DNA of 64,000 bases from Pseudacidovorax sp. (GCF_017991995.1 NZ_JAGOPN010000009.1:178360-242359); one strand, 5' to 3'; shown: positions 1 through 9,948, counted from the stretch's first letter. The notes: generated by a model not told the origin, from the letters alone. A program made the numbers and translations.

Positions 1-218
1 TATTCGCAGATCACCCGGCTGTCGTAGAGCACCTGACCGTCGTCGGTGAAGAAAGTGGGCACCTTGCCGAGCGGGTTGTGGCCGATGATGGCCTGGTCGC
101 GCTGGACCGGATGCGCGTTGGAAGGCAGCAGCTGGATCTGCCCATCCAGGCCGAGTTCGTGCGCGGTGACCAGGCACTTGCGCACATAGGGGGAGAAGGG
201 CGAGAACAGGATCTTCAT
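1..218 (-). CDS. Glutathione S-transferase family protein, N-terminal part (cut by window edge)
   Basis: The visible 72 residues start MKILFSPFSPYVRKCLVTAH and continue into NPLGKVPTFFTDDGQVLYDS, the thioredoxin-like N-terminal domain of glutathione S-transferases. The cis-proline of the KVP turn and the following D-S pair that contacts glutathione are both present. The C-terminal helical domain lies outside the window. Its ATG overlaps the stop of the upstream flavoprotein gene (ATGA), so it is the last visible gene of the leftward operon starting near 9079. Bacterial GSTs in such operons often handle reactive intermediates; the substrate here is unknown. Confidence 0.85.
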   Translation of the reverse strand, partial: MKILFSPFSPYVRKCLVTAHELGLDGQIQLLPSNAHPVQRDQAIIGHNPLGKVPTFFTDDGQVLYDSRVICE

Positions 219-1942
219 GCGTGGGACTCCGCAGGTAGGGTGTGAGCCAGGTGCTGGCCGGCCAGCCAGCCGAAGGTCAGCGCCGGGCCGAGCGTGATGC
301 CGGGCGCAGGATACTGCCCGCCCATCACCGAGTGCATGTCGTTGCCGACCACGTGCAGGCCGGACACAGGCGTGCCATCGGCCGACAGGGCCTGAGCGTT
401 GGCGTCGCAGCGGATGCCGCAGGCTGTGCCGATGTCGCCGGCGACCACGGCCACGGCGTAGAACGGCGCCTGGCGCAGCCGGCCCAGACACGGGTTGGGC
501 TGGTGCTCCGCGTCACCCAGGTAGCGGTTGTAGGCGGTGCTGCCCTTGCCGAATTCCGGATCCACTCCATTCACACCGGCCTGGTCGAAGGCCTCGGCCG
601 AGGCGCGCAACGCGGCGGGGTCGACCTTGATCTGCGCGGCCAGCGCCTCCAGCGTGTCTGCCTTGGCCAGGTAGCCCGCGCGCACGAGGTGGTCACGCGG
701 TCGCCCGCCCGGCAGCGCCAGCCCCAGGCCCCAGCGCTCCATGAAGTCGCTGTCGCAGACCAGATAGGCCGGCAGGCTCGGCACCTCGGCATGCGAGCGG
801 TACATGGCCAGCACGAACTCGTGGTACGAGGTCGATTCGTTGACGAAGCGGCGGCCCGCGGCATTCACCGCCATGAGCCCGGGCTTGGCCCGGTCCCACA
901 CCAGGTGGGGATACCGCACCTGCGTGCCGTCCGGCCGGGTGAGGATCGACACCGGCGCCCAGAAGGCCGGGCTGAAATGCCCGGTCCCCATGGTGGCGCC
1001 GGCCGCCTGGGCCAGCATGATGCCGTCGCCGGCATTGCCCGCCGGTGCCATCGACCAGGGCCCGGTGGGCGAGGGATACAGCCGCTCGCGCAGCGCCGCA
1101 TTCCAGGGGAAGCCGCCCGTGGCCACCACGACGCCGCGGCGCGCCCGAACCCAGGTGGCCCGCCCGTCGCGCTCGATGCAGGCCCCCACCACGCGGCCCT
1201 CATCCACCTGCAGCGAGACCAGCGGCGCACGCAGCCAGTAGGGAATGCCGCGGTCCAGCACCGAGCGGAAGAGGCGCCCGGCCAGTGCATTGCCCAGCAC
1301 CAGTCGCGTGCCGCGGTGATAGCCGCGAAGACGGTCGCCGACGTAGCGCAGGACGAGCTTGACGCCCTCCTTCCAGGCCGTGAACGAGCGGGTGACGGCC
1401 AGCAGGTGCTTCACGTCGGTCATCGTCACCATCATGCCGCCCAGCACCATGAACTCGGGCAGCGGATCGCGCAGCTCCTTGAAGTGCGCGCCGAGGGTGC
1501 GGCCGTCGAACATCAGCGGGTCGAGCGAGCGCCCGCCCATCGCCGCACCGGGCCGGTCGGGGTAGTAGTCGGGCGAATGGGTGCGCGCGGCGAGCCGCAC
1601 CTGCGTGTGCTGCGCCAGCGCATCCATCACCGGACCGGCCGCGCGCAGGAAGGCCTCCTGCATCTCGGCCGGCGCGGCGTCGCCGACGGTGTGGCGCATG
1701 TACGTCCACACCTTGTCGAAGTCGTCCGGATGGCCGGCGCCCGCGCTCTGGCTGTTGAGCGGCGCCCACACGGCGCCGCCCGACACCGCGGTGGAGCCGC
1801 CGATGCGCTCGGTCTTCTCGACCAGCAGCACACGGCAGCCGCCCACGCTGGCGCCCAGCGCCGCACTCATGCCCGCGGCGCCGCTGCCGATGACCAGCAC
1901 GTCGACCTCTTCGTCCCACGTCGGTGCAGTGACGCCGCTCAT
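215..1942 (-). CDS. FAD-dependent 3-ketosteroid delta1-dehydrogenase-like oxidoreductase
   Basis: A 575-residue flavoprotein of the FAD_binding_2 family (fumarate reductase / 3-ketosteroid 1-dehydrogenase). The dinucleotide-binding motif GSGAAG is at residues 19-24, followed by VEKTERIGGSTAVSGG around 41-56. The C-terminal PFYAVAVVAGDIGT and YPAPGITLGPALTFG segments are close to the KstD signature, which in known enzymes contributes to FAD binding and the active site. Family members introduce a double bond next to a ring ketone, in steroids or simpler cyclic ketones. The ATG at 1942 has a GGAGGG ribosome site 8 bases upstream and overlaps the previous SDR stop (ATGA). The family is clear; a steroid substrate is only inferred, since no other steroid gene is visible. 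Confidence 0.85.
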   Translation of the reverse strand: MSGVTAPTWDEEVDVLVIGSGAAGMSAALGASVGGCRVLLVEKTERIGGSTAVSGGAVWAPLNSQSAGAGHPDDFDKVWTYMRHTVGDAAPAEMQEAFLRAAGPVMDALAQHTQVRLAARTHSPDYYPDRPGAAMGGRSLDPLMFDGRTLGAHFKELRDPLPEFMVLGGMMVTMTDVKHLLAVTRSFTAWKEGVKLVLRYVGDRLRGYHRGTRLVLGNALAGRLFRSVLDRGIPYWLRAPLVSLQVDEGRVVGACIERDGRATWVRARRGVVVATGGFPWNAALRERLYPSPTGPWSMAPAGNAGDGIMLAQAAGATMGTGHFSPAFWAPVSILTRPDGTQVRYPHLVWDRAKPGLMAVNAAGRRFVNESTSYHEFVLAMYRSHAEVPSLPAYLVCDSDFMERWGLGLALPGGRPRDHLVRAGYLAKADTLEALAAQIKVDPAALRASAEAFDQAGVNGVDPEFGKGSTAYNRYLGDAEHQPNPCLGRLRQAPFYAVAVVAGDIGTACGIRCDANAQALSADGTPVSGLHVVGNDMHSVMGGQYPAPGITLGPALTFGWLAGQHLAHTLPAESHA

Positions 1943-2676
1943 GCGCCGGACCCTCCGAGCGACTTGCCACCGTCCACGAACAGCACCTGACCAGTGATGA
2001 AGCCGGTCTGCGGCGAGACGAGGAAGGACACGGCCTGGGCGATGTCCTCCGGCCGGCCGGCCTTGCCGGTGGGCTGCAGCGCCAGTTGCGCGGCCAGCCG
2101 CTCGGGCGTGAGTGCGCGCAGGATGGGCGTGTCGATCAGCCCCGGCGCGATGGCATTGACCAGGATGCCGCGCGGCGCCAGCTCCATGGCGCTGGCCCGG
2201 GTGTAGCCCACGATGGCGGCCTTGGACGCCACGTAGTGCGGATGGTTGCGCGCGCCCAGGTAGGCGCGCGAGGCGATGTTCACGATGCGGCCGCCCTCGG
2301 ACATGGTGCGTGCCACCTCCTGCGTGAGCGTCGCGGCCGCAATCAGGTTCACCTCGTAGGCGCGGCGGAAGTCGTCACTGCTCACCTCGGCGAACCTGCG
2401 CTCGTCGAACACGCCCGCGTTGTTGACCAGGGCCGTGACCGGCCCCAGCGACTGCACCAGCGCACGCACGGCCGGCTCGTCGGTCAGGTCCAGCACCCGG
2501 CCTTCCACGGCCAGGCCCTCGGCGGCCAGCCGGCCCGCCTCCTGGGCCACCAGCGCGGCCGCGCGGTCCACCATCACCACCCGGAATCCGTCCCGGGCCA
2601 GACGCTCCACGGTGGCCAGGCCCATGCCGCTGGCACCGCCGGTGACCAGGGCCAGGGGAAGTCGGTCGTCGCTCAT
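1939..2676 (-). CDS. Short-chain dehydrogenase/reductase (SDR)
   Basis: A 245-residue classical SDR: cofactor motif TGGASGMG at residues 12-19, NNAG at 85-88, catalytic Ser136 and the Tyr148-xxx-Lys152 pair (YVASK). Such enzymes interconvert alcohols and ketones with NAD(P). An ATG at 2694 overlaps the upstream stop, but the ATG at 2676 has AGGAG seven bases before it and gives the usual SDR N-terminus, so I chose 2676. The gene sits between another SDR and the flavoprotein in a tightly coupled leftward operon. That suggests consecutive oxidations of the same imported substrate, which is not identifiable from sequence alone. Confidence 0.88.
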   Translation of the reverse strand: MSDDRLPLALVTGGASGMGLATVERLARDGFRVVMVDRAAALVAQEAGRLAAEGLAVEGRVLDLTDEPAVRALVQSLGPVTALVNNAGVFDERRFAEVSSDDFRRAYEVNLIAAATLTQEVARTMSEGGRIVNIASRAYLGARNHPHYVASKAAIVGYTRASAMELAPRGILVNAIAPGLIDTPILRALTPERLAAQLALQPTGKAGRPEDIAQAVSFLVSPQTGFITGQVLFVDGGKSLGGSGA

Positions 2677-2690
2677 CGATGCACTCCTGC

Positions 2691-3443
2691 TCATGCCGAA
2701 AGAAAGCCGCCGTCCACCGGCAGCACGGCGCCATTGACATAGCTGGCCATGGACGAGGCCAGGAAGACCACCGGGCCCACGATCTCCTCCGGCTCGCCGC
2801 CGCGCTTCATGGGCACGCGGTCCATGTACCAGTCGGTGCCGCCCGGCACCTCCAGCTGGGGCCGCACCATCTCGGTCAGCATCAGGCCCGGCGCCACGGC
2901 ATTGGCGCGTACGCCGTGCGGCGCCAGGTCGCGTGCCAGCGCCTGGGTGAAGGAGCGCACCGCGCCCTTGGACGCGATGTAGCCCGCAGAGGAGATGCCG
3001 CTCACGAAGGCGACGATGGACGACAGGTTGACGATGCAGCCTCGCGTCTTCTTGAGCGCCGGCACGAAGGCATGCGTCACGTTGAACAGGCCCTGCAGGT
3101 TGACGTCGATGAGCCGGTCCCACACGTCGGCGGCCTGCGGGTCGTCGATGCGCGCCCGGCCGGAGATGCCGGCGTTGTTGACCAGCACGTCGATGGCGCC
3201 GATGCGGGCCTCCAGCCCCTGCGCCAGCGCGGCGGTGGATGCCCGGTCGGTCACGTCGATGGCCTCGGCCCAGGCGGTGCCGCCGGCCGCGCGGATCTCG
3301 CCCGCCACGGCCTCGGCGCGCGGCAGGTCGAGGTCGGCCACCACCACGCGAGCACCCTGGCGCGCGAAGCCCAGGGCCATGGCGCGGCCCAGGCCGCCCC
3401 CGCCACCCGTGATGAGGGCAAGCTTGTCGTCGAGAAGGTGCAT
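2691..3443 (-). CDS. Short-chain dehydrogenase/reductase (SDR)
   Basis: A 250-residue classical SDR starting MHLLDDKLALITGG: cofactor motif TGGGGGLG at 12-19, NNAG near 89-92, Ser141/142, and Tyr155-xxx-Lys159 (YIASK). The frame is open upstream to a GTG at 3482 that overlaps the livF stop by 8 bases. The ATG at 3443 gives the family's normal start, although no strong ribosome site precedes either. The gene is directly downstream of the Liv transporter genes and upstream of a second SDR, and probably works on the substrate that transporter imports. Confidence 0.87.
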   Translation of the reverse strand: MHLLDDKLALITGGGGGLGRAMALGFARQGARVVVADLDLPRAEAVAGEIRAAGGTAWAEAIDVTDRASTAALAQGLEARIGAIDVLVNNAGISGRARIDDPQAADVWDRLIDVNLQGLFNVTHAFVPALKKTRGCIVNLSSIVAFVSGISSAGYIASKGAVRSFTQALARDLAPHGVRANAVAPGLMLTEMVRPQLEVPGGTDWYMDRVPMKRGGEPEEIVGPVVFLASSMASYVNGAVLPVDGGFLSA

Positions 3444-3474
3444 GTCGTTGTTGGATGAAAGGACGCGCGGGCCT

Positions 3475-4186
<712 letters not shown>

Positions 4187-4194
<8 letters not shown>

Positions 4195-5023
4195 TCGCCG
4201 CTCCCTTGCCGAGGTAGGCCTCGATCACGCGCTCGTTGCGGCCGATCTCGGCCGGCGTGCCCTCGGCAATCTTCTCGCCGAAGGACATGACGGTAATGCG
4301 GTCGGAGATCGACATCACCAGCTGCATCACATGCTCCACCAGCAGCACCGTGATGCCGTCGCGGCGCGCCAGGTCGGACAGCAGATGGTCCAGGCTCTCG
4401 ATGTCGCGGTTGCGCAGGCCGGCGGCCGGCTCGTCCAGCAGCAGCAGGCGCGGCTTGAGCGCCAGCGCCCGGGCCAGCTCCAGCAGCTTCTGGTGGCCGA
4501 AGTCGAGTTCGCGCGCCACGGTGTCGCGGTCGTGCGTCAGGCCCACGCGCTCGATCAGGCTGTCGACCAGGTCGCGCGTCTCGCCCGTGGGGCGGCGCAG
4601 CAGCGCACGCGGACCGCGGGCGCTGTGCGAATGGCAGCCCAGCAGCACGTTCTCGTACACGCTCAGCTCGCCGAACAGCTCCAGGTTCTGGAAGGTGCGG
4701 GCCACGCCCATGCCGGCCATCTGGTGCGGCCGCGCCCGGCTCACGTCCACGCCATCGAGCACGATGGCGCCCTCGGTGGGCTGGTAGTAGCGCGAGATGC
4801 AGTTGAAGGTGGTCGACTTGCCGGCGCCGTTGGGACCGATCAGCGCATGCACCGTGCCCTGCGCCACCTGGAACGACAGGTTGTTCACCGCCGTCAGGCC
4901 GCCGAAGCGCACGGTGATGCCGCGCACGTCGAGGAAGGGCTGCGTCGTCGCCGCCGGCTGCGCGCCAGCGGACCGTGTGGGGGCCTGGGCCTGCAGCCCG
5001 GCGTCCATGACCAGGGCGTTCAT
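4187..5023 (-). CDS. livG: Branched-chain-type ABC transporter ATP-binding protein LivG
   Basis: A 278-residue LivG-family ATPase. After a variable 28-residue N-terminal extension comes the nucleotide-binding domain with Walker A GPNGAGKST at 63-71 and Walker B LLLLDEP. The signature loop reads FGHQKLLELARAL, the atypical form usual in LivG. The ATG at 5023 overlaps the livM stop (ATGA). It is the partner of LivF for the LivHM permease; the gene order H-M-G-F is the standard one. Confidence 0.92.
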
Positions 5024-6012
5024 GCGGCACCGCCCTTGAGTGCGGCAGCGCCGGCGGCCGCCTGCGCGTGCGGTCGGGCGACGCGCTTCTTCGCATCGGC
5101 GAACAGCCCGCGCGGCTTGAACATCATGAAGCCCAGCAGGATGGCGCCATACAGGATCTCCTGGATCGACAGCGCCTGGCGCAGCATCTCCGAGATGATG
5201 CCGAAGGCCAGTGCGCCGGCCACCGCGCCGCGCACCGAGCCGATGCCGCCGACCACCACCATCGTGAGGATGAGGATCGTGGTCTGGAAGCCCAGGCTTT
5301 CCGGATGGATGAAGGAGATGAACAGCGTGTAGGTGCCGCCCGCGATGCCCGCGAAGGCGGCCGACACTGCAAAGGCCGACTGCTTCATCGCCCGCGCATC
5401 GATACCCATGGCCATCGCAGCAACGTCGCTTTCGCGCACCGCGCGCAGGGCCGAGCCGAACTGCGAGCGCGACAGCCACACCGTCACCCCGAGCATCAGC
5501 GCCGCGATGCCCACCACGAAGGGATAGGCCTGCAGGTCGTTGGTGAGCGTGAGGCCCAGCATCTGTGCCGGCTGCATGCGCATGCCGTTGGAGCCACCCG
5601 TCACCGACTCCCAGTTGAGAAACACCCACTGCATGGCCTCGCCGAAGGCGAAAGTGGCCAGCGCCAGGTAGATGTCGCGCATGCGCAGCGCGAGCAGGCC
5701 GATCACGTAGCCCAGCGCAGCCGCGACCAGGCCACCGGCCAGGATCGACAGCACGAAGGGCGGATGCCAGTGCGTGTTGATGAGCCCGGCCACGTAGATG
5801 CCGATGCCGTAGAAGGCCGTGTGCGAGAGGGCGAACTGCCCGGCTTCGCCGATCACCACATGCATGCCCAGCGCCAGGATCACGAAGACCATCAGCAGGT
5901 TCACCACGTACAGCACGTAGCCGCTGGCAAAGAAGGGAATCGCGCAGAGCACGACGGCCAGCGCGGCCAGGGCCCAGGCGTCGAGCGGGAAACGTCGGGT
6001 GGGGGTCGTCAT
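5020..6012 (-). CDS. livM: Branched-chain-type ABC transporter permease LivM
   Basis: A 330-residue polytopic inner-membrane protein with about eight hydrophobic segments and the LivM landmark GEAGQFALSHTAFYGIGIYV near residue 60, plus the GGIGSVRGAVAGA loop typical of this permease family. The ATG at 6012 overlaps the livH stop (ATGA). The last 25 residues are Ala/Lys rich and probably cytoplasmic. It forms the heterodimeric channel with LivH. Confidence 0.92.
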   Translation of the reverse strand: MTTPTRRFPLDAWALAALAVVLCAIPFFASGYVLYVVNLLMVFVILALGMHVVIGEAGQFALSHTAFYGIGIYVAGLINTHWHPPFVLSILAGGLVAAALGYVIGLLALRMRDIYLALATFAFGEAMQWVFLNWESVTGGSNGMRMQPAQMLGLTLTNDLQAYPFVVGIAALMLGVTVWLSRSQFGSALRAVRESDVAAMAMGIDARAMKQSAFAVSAAFAGIAGGTYTLFISFIHPESLGFQTTILILTMVVVGGIGSVRGAVAGALAFGIISEMLRQALSIQEILYGAILLGFMMFKPRGLFADAKKRVARPHAQAAAGAAALKGGAA

Positions 6013-6911
6013 ACTTTCTTCACCTGCACCTTGCCGCCGAGCAGGCCCTGGGGCCGCACGATCAGCGTCACGAGGATCGCCAGGAAGGGCGCGACAACGA
6101 TGGCGTTCGTCGAGATGAACAGGCCCACCATGTTCTCGACCACGCCGATCAGCAGGCCACCCAGCACGGCGCCCGGCAGGCTGGTGAAGCCGCCGACGAT
6201 GGCCGCCGCATAGGCCAGGATGGCGATGTGCGCGATGTCGGGCGTGACCAGCACTTTCGGCGTGATCAGCAGCGCGGCGATGCCGGCGATCAGGCCCGCA
6301 AGCGCCCACACCATCATGCGGATGCTCGACAGACGGATGCCCACGATCTGCGCCGCCTTGGGATTCATGCCCACCGCGCGCATGGCCTTGCCGATGCGGG
6401 TGTGCGTGAACATGAAGTAGATCAGCAGCATCACCGCCACGGCCACGCCGAAGATGGCGATGTCCAGGTGCGTGAGCGCGGCGTCGCCGATCATCACCGT
6501 GTCGTTGGAGACCAGGGCCGGCAGCGACCGGGGCGTGTCGCCCAGGCCGGTCTGCCGCACCAGGCCCTTGAGCAGGTAGGCCAGGCCCAGCGTCGCGATG
6601 ACCAGTTGCACGCCGACGCCACGCGAGCGGGTGACGCGTTCCATCACCACGCGCTGGAACAGCGCCCCGCCCACCGCCATGGCGACCAGCGTGATCGGGA
6701 TCACCGCGGCATAGGGCAGCTTGACCAGCAGCAGCAGGCTGAGGGCGACGTAGCCCGCCATCATCAACATCTCGCCCTGGGCGAAGTTGGGCACGTCGGT
6801 GGTCTTGAAGATGGCGACGATGGCCAGCGCCAGGAGCGCGTACACGCTGCCGGTCACCAGGCCCGACAGCAGACCCTGCTGCAGGAACAGCCAGATTTCA
6901 TCGAGGCTCAT
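6009..6911 (-). CDS. livH: Branched-chain-type ABC transporter permease LivH
   Basis: A 300-residue LivH-family permease with strongly hydrophobic segments. It carries the N-terminal VYALLALAIVAIFKTTDVPNFAQGEM block, where LivH proteins have a characteristic N-A-Q-G-E/D signature, and the FTSLPGAVLGGLLIGVVEN loop near the C-terminus. It follows the binding-protein gene by 70 bases and overlaps livM by four. It is the channel half that pairs with LivM. Confidence 0.92.
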   Translation of the reverse strand: MSLDEIWLFLQQGLLSGLVTGSVYALLALAIVAIFKTTDVPNFAQGEMLMMAGYVALSLLLLVKLPYAAVIPITLVAMAVGGALFQRVVMERVTRSRGVGVQLVIATLGLAYLLKGLVRQTGLGDTPRSLPALVSNDTVMIGDAALTHLDIAIFGVAVAVMLLIYFMFTHTRIGKAMRAVGMNPKAAQIVGIRLSSIRMMVWALAGLIAGIAALLITPKVLVTPDIAHIAILAYAAAIVGGFTSLPGAVLGGLLIGVVENMVGLFISTNAIVVAPFLAILVTLIVRPQGLLGGKVQVKKV

Positions 6912-6981
6912 GCGTGGACCTTGTGCGTCGACTGCAGGCGGGCCGCCCCGCGGGGCGGCCGTGGGTGGCGATGCGGTGCAC

Positions 6982-8190
6982 TCACTTGGGCTGGTACGTC
7001 CAGGCGCTGGCGTAGCTGCCGGGCACCACCGTCTTGTTCTCGCCGTCGAACTTCAGGTAGATGGCGGACTTCTGCGCCGCATGGTCCGACGGCGTGAAGA
7101 CGATGGGACCGGCCATCACCTTGGAGTCGAAGTTGGTCTTCGACATGGCATCCAGGAACTTCTCGCGCGTGGGCTGCGGGCCGGCGGCCTTCAGCGCATT
7201 GACCACGGCCATCGCCGACGGGATGCCGTAGGGCATGTAGGTCTGCGGATAGCCGGGTTTGGCGGCCAGTTCGGGGTAGTACTGCTTGTACATGTCGTAC
7301 ACCCACTTGAGCTTGTCGCCCCCGGCCACGTCCAGCATCACCTCCTGCAGGTAGACGTTCTTGAAGGCGTCCTTGCTGCCCACGTTCTCGACCAGCTGCT
7401 TGAGGTCGGCCGTGCCGTTGACGGCGATCACGATGGGCTTGTTCCAGCCCAGCTCCTGCGCCTTCTTGACCAGCAGGCTCACGGGACGGGCGTAGGTGGT
7501 GACCAGCAGCACGTCGGGGTTGGCGGCGCGGATCTTGAGCATCGGCGCCGTCACGTCGGTGATGTTGGGATTGATGGACTGCACCTGCAGCGTGGCGCCC
7601 AGCTTCTTGGCCTGGAATTCGGCCGCCTCCAGGTTCCATCCGCCGTAGGCGTCGTCGTGATTGAGGTAGCCGATCTTCCTGGCCTTGAGGTGCTCCGCCG
7701 CGAACTGCACCATGGAGCCGCCCACCGCACGCTGCGAGATCGAGAAGGCGCCGTAGATGTACTTGGACGGCGGATACAGCGCACCATCGCCCGAGGCGTT
7801 GAGCATGATCATCGGGATCTGCGAGCGCTCCACGTACTCGCGCGCACCCACCACCGGACCCGAGCACGAGCCGCCGTTGAGCAGGAACACCTTGTCCTGC
7901 TCGGTCAGCTTCTTGACCGCGGCCAGCAGATCGTTGGCGTTGCAGCGGTCGTCCTCGACCACCAGTTCGATCTGCCGGCCGTGGATGCCGCCTTCCTTGT
8001 TGACCTTGTCGTAGTACATCTTGGCGGCATTGATGACGTCGAAGCCGTAGGCCATCGAGTTGCCCGAGAGCGGGCCGAACATGCCGATGCGGATGGTCTT
8101 GTCGGTCAGGCCGGGGTCGGCCTGCGCCTGGACACCGAAAGCCGCGGCCGTGAGCGCGGCGGCAAGCAGTCTCTTGAACAGGGGGGTCAT
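6982..8190 (-). CDS. Periplasmic substrate-binding protein of a Liv-type ABC transporter
   Basis: A 402-residue type-I periplasmic binding protein (Peripla_BP_6). The signal peptide MTPLFKRLLAAALTAAAFGVQAQA should be cleaved after Ala-Gln-Ala; the mature part begins with TIRIGMFGPLSGNSMAYG, the usual start of this family. A good AAGGAG ribosome site precedes the ATG. It delivers the ligand to LivHMGF encoded immediately downstream. The ligand cannot be read from the sequence; the operon's ring-oxidation enzymes suggest a cyclic or aromatic compound rather than leucine. Confidence 0.9.
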   Translation of the reverse strand: MTPLFKRLLAAALTAAAFGVQAQADPGLTDKTIRIGMFGPLSGNSMAYGFDVINAAKMYYDKVNKEGGIHGRQIELVVEDDRCNANDLLAAVKKLTEQDKVFLLNGGSCSGPVVGAREYVERSQIPMIMLNASGDGALYPPSKYIYGAFSISQRAVGGSMVQFAAEHLKARKIGYLNHDDAYGGWNLEAAEFQAKKLGATLQVQSINPNITDVTAPMLKIRAANPDVLLVTTYARPVSLLVKKAQELGWNKPIVIAVNGTADLKQLVENVGSKDAFKNVYLQEVMLDVAGGDKLKWVYDMYKQYYPELAAKPGYPQTYMPYGIPSAMAVVNALKAAGPQPTREKFLDAMSKTNFDSKVMAGPIVFTPSDHAAQKSAIYLKFDGENKTVVPGSYASAWTYQPK

Positions 8191-8227
8191 GCGTGTCTCC
8201 TTGGGATGGATGGGGCGGAACGCGGCG

Positions 8228-9079
8228 TCAGGCCTGCACGGCGGCAGGCGCTGCGGCGTCCTCTTTCTGGAAGCCGGGCCGGGGGATCAGGCCCAGCCAG
8301 GTCTGGGTGAGGCCGCCGTCGACCAGGATCTCCTGGCCATTGACATAGGCGGCCTGGTCGCTGGCCAGGAACAGCACCGCCTGGGCGATGTCCGCTGGCG
8401 TGCCGATGCGGCCGGCCGGCACGATGCGCTCGCGCAGCGTGCGCACGGCGTCCTGGGCGTAGATGCCCTCGCTCATGGGGGTGCGGATCATGGCGGGGCT
8501 GACGAGGTTGCTGCGGATGCGGCTTTCGGCCAGCTCCACCGCCAGCAGGCGCGACAGCATGGCGACGCCAGCCTTGCTGACGCTGTAGGCACCGCTGAAG
8601 GGCTGGGGCACGCTGCCGGAGACGGAGCCCACATGCACCATCGCCCCGCCGCCCTGCTCGCGCATCTGGCGGCCGAACTGCTGGGCGCACAGCAGGTAGC
8701 CACCCAGGTTGACGGCCAGCAGCTGGTTCCACCGGTCGATGGGCAGGTCCAGCAACGCGCCCGCGTACAGCGCACCGGCGTTGTTGACCAGCACCTGCGC
8801 AGGCCCAAGCTGGCGGTGCACGGCCTCGGCCGCGGCCTGCACGCTGGCTTCGCGGCTCACATCGCAGGCCAACGCGATGGCGCGGCCGGCGGGGGCGCCG
8901 AGCGTGTCCAGCGCGCGGGCCGCCTTGGCACCGTCGAGGTCGAGCAGGGCCACGCGCGCACCGGCGCCCAGCAGTTGCCGCGCCACCTCGGTGCCGATGC
9001 CGCCGGCGGCGCCGGTCACCACGCAGACGCGGTCGGTCAGGCCAAGCCAATTCGGCGCAGTGGCCGGGGAATCGTTCAA
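8228..9079 (-). CDS. Short-chain dehydrogenase/reductase, TTG start, first gene of the liv/KstD operon
   Basis: A 283-residue classical SDR with cofactor motif TGAAGGIG at 22-29, NNAG, a catalytic Ser and the YSVSK Tyr-Lys pair. The only plausible start is TTG at 9079, preceded by GGAG six bases away; no ATG lies near the N-terminus. It is separated by 37 bases from the binding-protein gene and is the promoter-proximal gene of the leftward operon running to the window edge. The upstream region holds a repeated ATGTATAC site shared with the divergent GntR gene. Confidence 0.85.
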   Translation of the reverse strand: MNDSPATAPNWLGLTDRVCVVTGAAGGIGTEVARQLLGAGARVALLDLDGAKAARALDTLGAPAGRAIALACDVSREASVQAAAEAVHRQLGPAQVLVNNAGALYAGALLDLPIDRWNQLLAVNLGGYLLCAQQFGRQMREQGGGAMVHVGSVSGSVPQPFSGAYSVSKAGVAMLSRLLAVELAESRIRSNLVSPAMIRTPMSEGIYAQDAVRTLRERIVPAGRIGTPADIAQAVLFLASDQAAYVNGQEILVDGGLTQTWLGLIPRPGFQKEDAAAPAAVQA

Positions 9080-9216
9080 CGTTGTCTCCGTCGGATCATC
9101 ACAGGCGGCGGATTATGTATACCTGACACGAATAGAACGTCCGGGTTAACCCGTTTAATTGGCGTTTTAGGCCTCACATGTATACTCAATGCCGACTAGA
9201 AACAGGGGGTATTCCG
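9080..9216. promoter_or_regulatory. Divergent promoter region with two ATGTATAC sites (9115-9122 and 9178-9185)
   Basis: This 137-base region between divergently oriented genes is clearly more AT-rich than its surroundings. It has two identical ATGTATAC octamers with the palindromic core GTATAC, one 36 bases before the leftward TTG start and one 32 bases before the GntR ATG. GTATAC-centred sites are typical operators of FCD-type GntR regulators, so autoregulation plus control of the operon is inferred. Confidence 0.6.
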
Positions 9217-9948
9217 ATGAAGACGCTGGCGCAGAACGTCACGGACACGCTCCGCGACTGGATCCTCCATGGCCAGTTCAAGCCCCTGACGCGGCTGGAG
9301 GAACTGCCGCTTGCACAGCAGCTGCAGGTGTCGCGCACGCCCGTGCGCGCGGCACTGGCCACGCTCGCCAGCGAGGGCCTGATCGACCACCAGCCCAAGC
9401 GCGGCTATGTGGTGCGCGGCTTCGACCTGGAGGCGATCGCGGCGGCCTACGAGGTGCGGTCGGTGCTGGAGGGGCTCGCTTGCCGCAATGCGGCCCAGCG
9501 CGGCCTGGACGCCGCACAGGTCGGCCGCCTGCGCGAGAACCTGGCCATCGGCGACGCGATCCTGGCCAAGGGCAGGCTGGAGCCGGCGGACCACGAGCCC
9601 TACCAGCGGATGAATGTCGAGATCCACGACACGCTGCTCGAGGCCTCGGGCAACGACTGGGTCTGCCGCTTTGCCGAGCAGGCGCAGAACATCCCTTTCG
9701 CGTCGGACCGCATCATCCTGTGGGACGACCATCCGATCATCCTGCGCTCGCACGGCGACCATCACCGCATCGTCGAGGCGGTGATCGGCGGCGACGCCGC
9801 ACGTGCCGAGCAGCTGATGCGCGAGCACGTCTACTACGCCGGCCTCATCCTCCGTCGCAACTACGAGGCGTTGCTCGACGCCGGCAAGGACGCGCCGGGG
9901 CTGCGCCCTTCGCGCCGTTCAGACGATGGCGCCCCGGGCGCCGGCTGA
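9217..9948 (+). CDS. GntR-family transcriptional regulator (FCD subfamily)
   Basis: A 243-residue GntR regulator. The N-terminal winged helix has the family motif LEELPLAQQLQVSRTPVRAAL, and the Phe-Asp-rich C-terminal FCD domain binds small-molecule effectors through metal-ligand Asp/His residues. The frame is open to an ATG at 9178, but that start lies inside the candidate operator; the ATG at 9217 has AGGGGGT just upstream and gives the usual start. It probably represses the divergent liv/KstD operon. Its last 30 bases overlap the 3' end of the convergent CoA-transferase gene. Confidence 0.88.
   Translation: MKTLAQNVTDTLRDWILHGQFKPLTRLEELPLAQQLQVSRTPVRAALATLASEGLIDHQPKRGYVVRGFDLEAIAAAYEVRSVLEGLACRNAAQRGLDAAQVGRLRENLAIGDAILAKGRLEPADHEPYQRMNVEIHDTLLEASGNDWVCRFAEQAQNIPFASDRIILWDDHPIILRSHGDHHRIVEAVIGGDAARAEQLMREHVYYAGLILRRNYEALLDAGKDAPGLRPSRRSDDGAPGAG

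Noticed and set aside
242..1990. Long open frame on the forward strand opposite the KstD-like gene
   Set aside because: It is a GC-rich antisense shadow with His/Arg/Gln-rich low-complexity composition and no domain motif; the reverse-strand flavoprotein has clear cofactor motifs.
2691..2694. Start of the SDR at 2694 using the ATGA overlap
   Set aside because: An AGGAG site at the right distance precedes the ATG at 2676, and that start matches the family N-terminus better.
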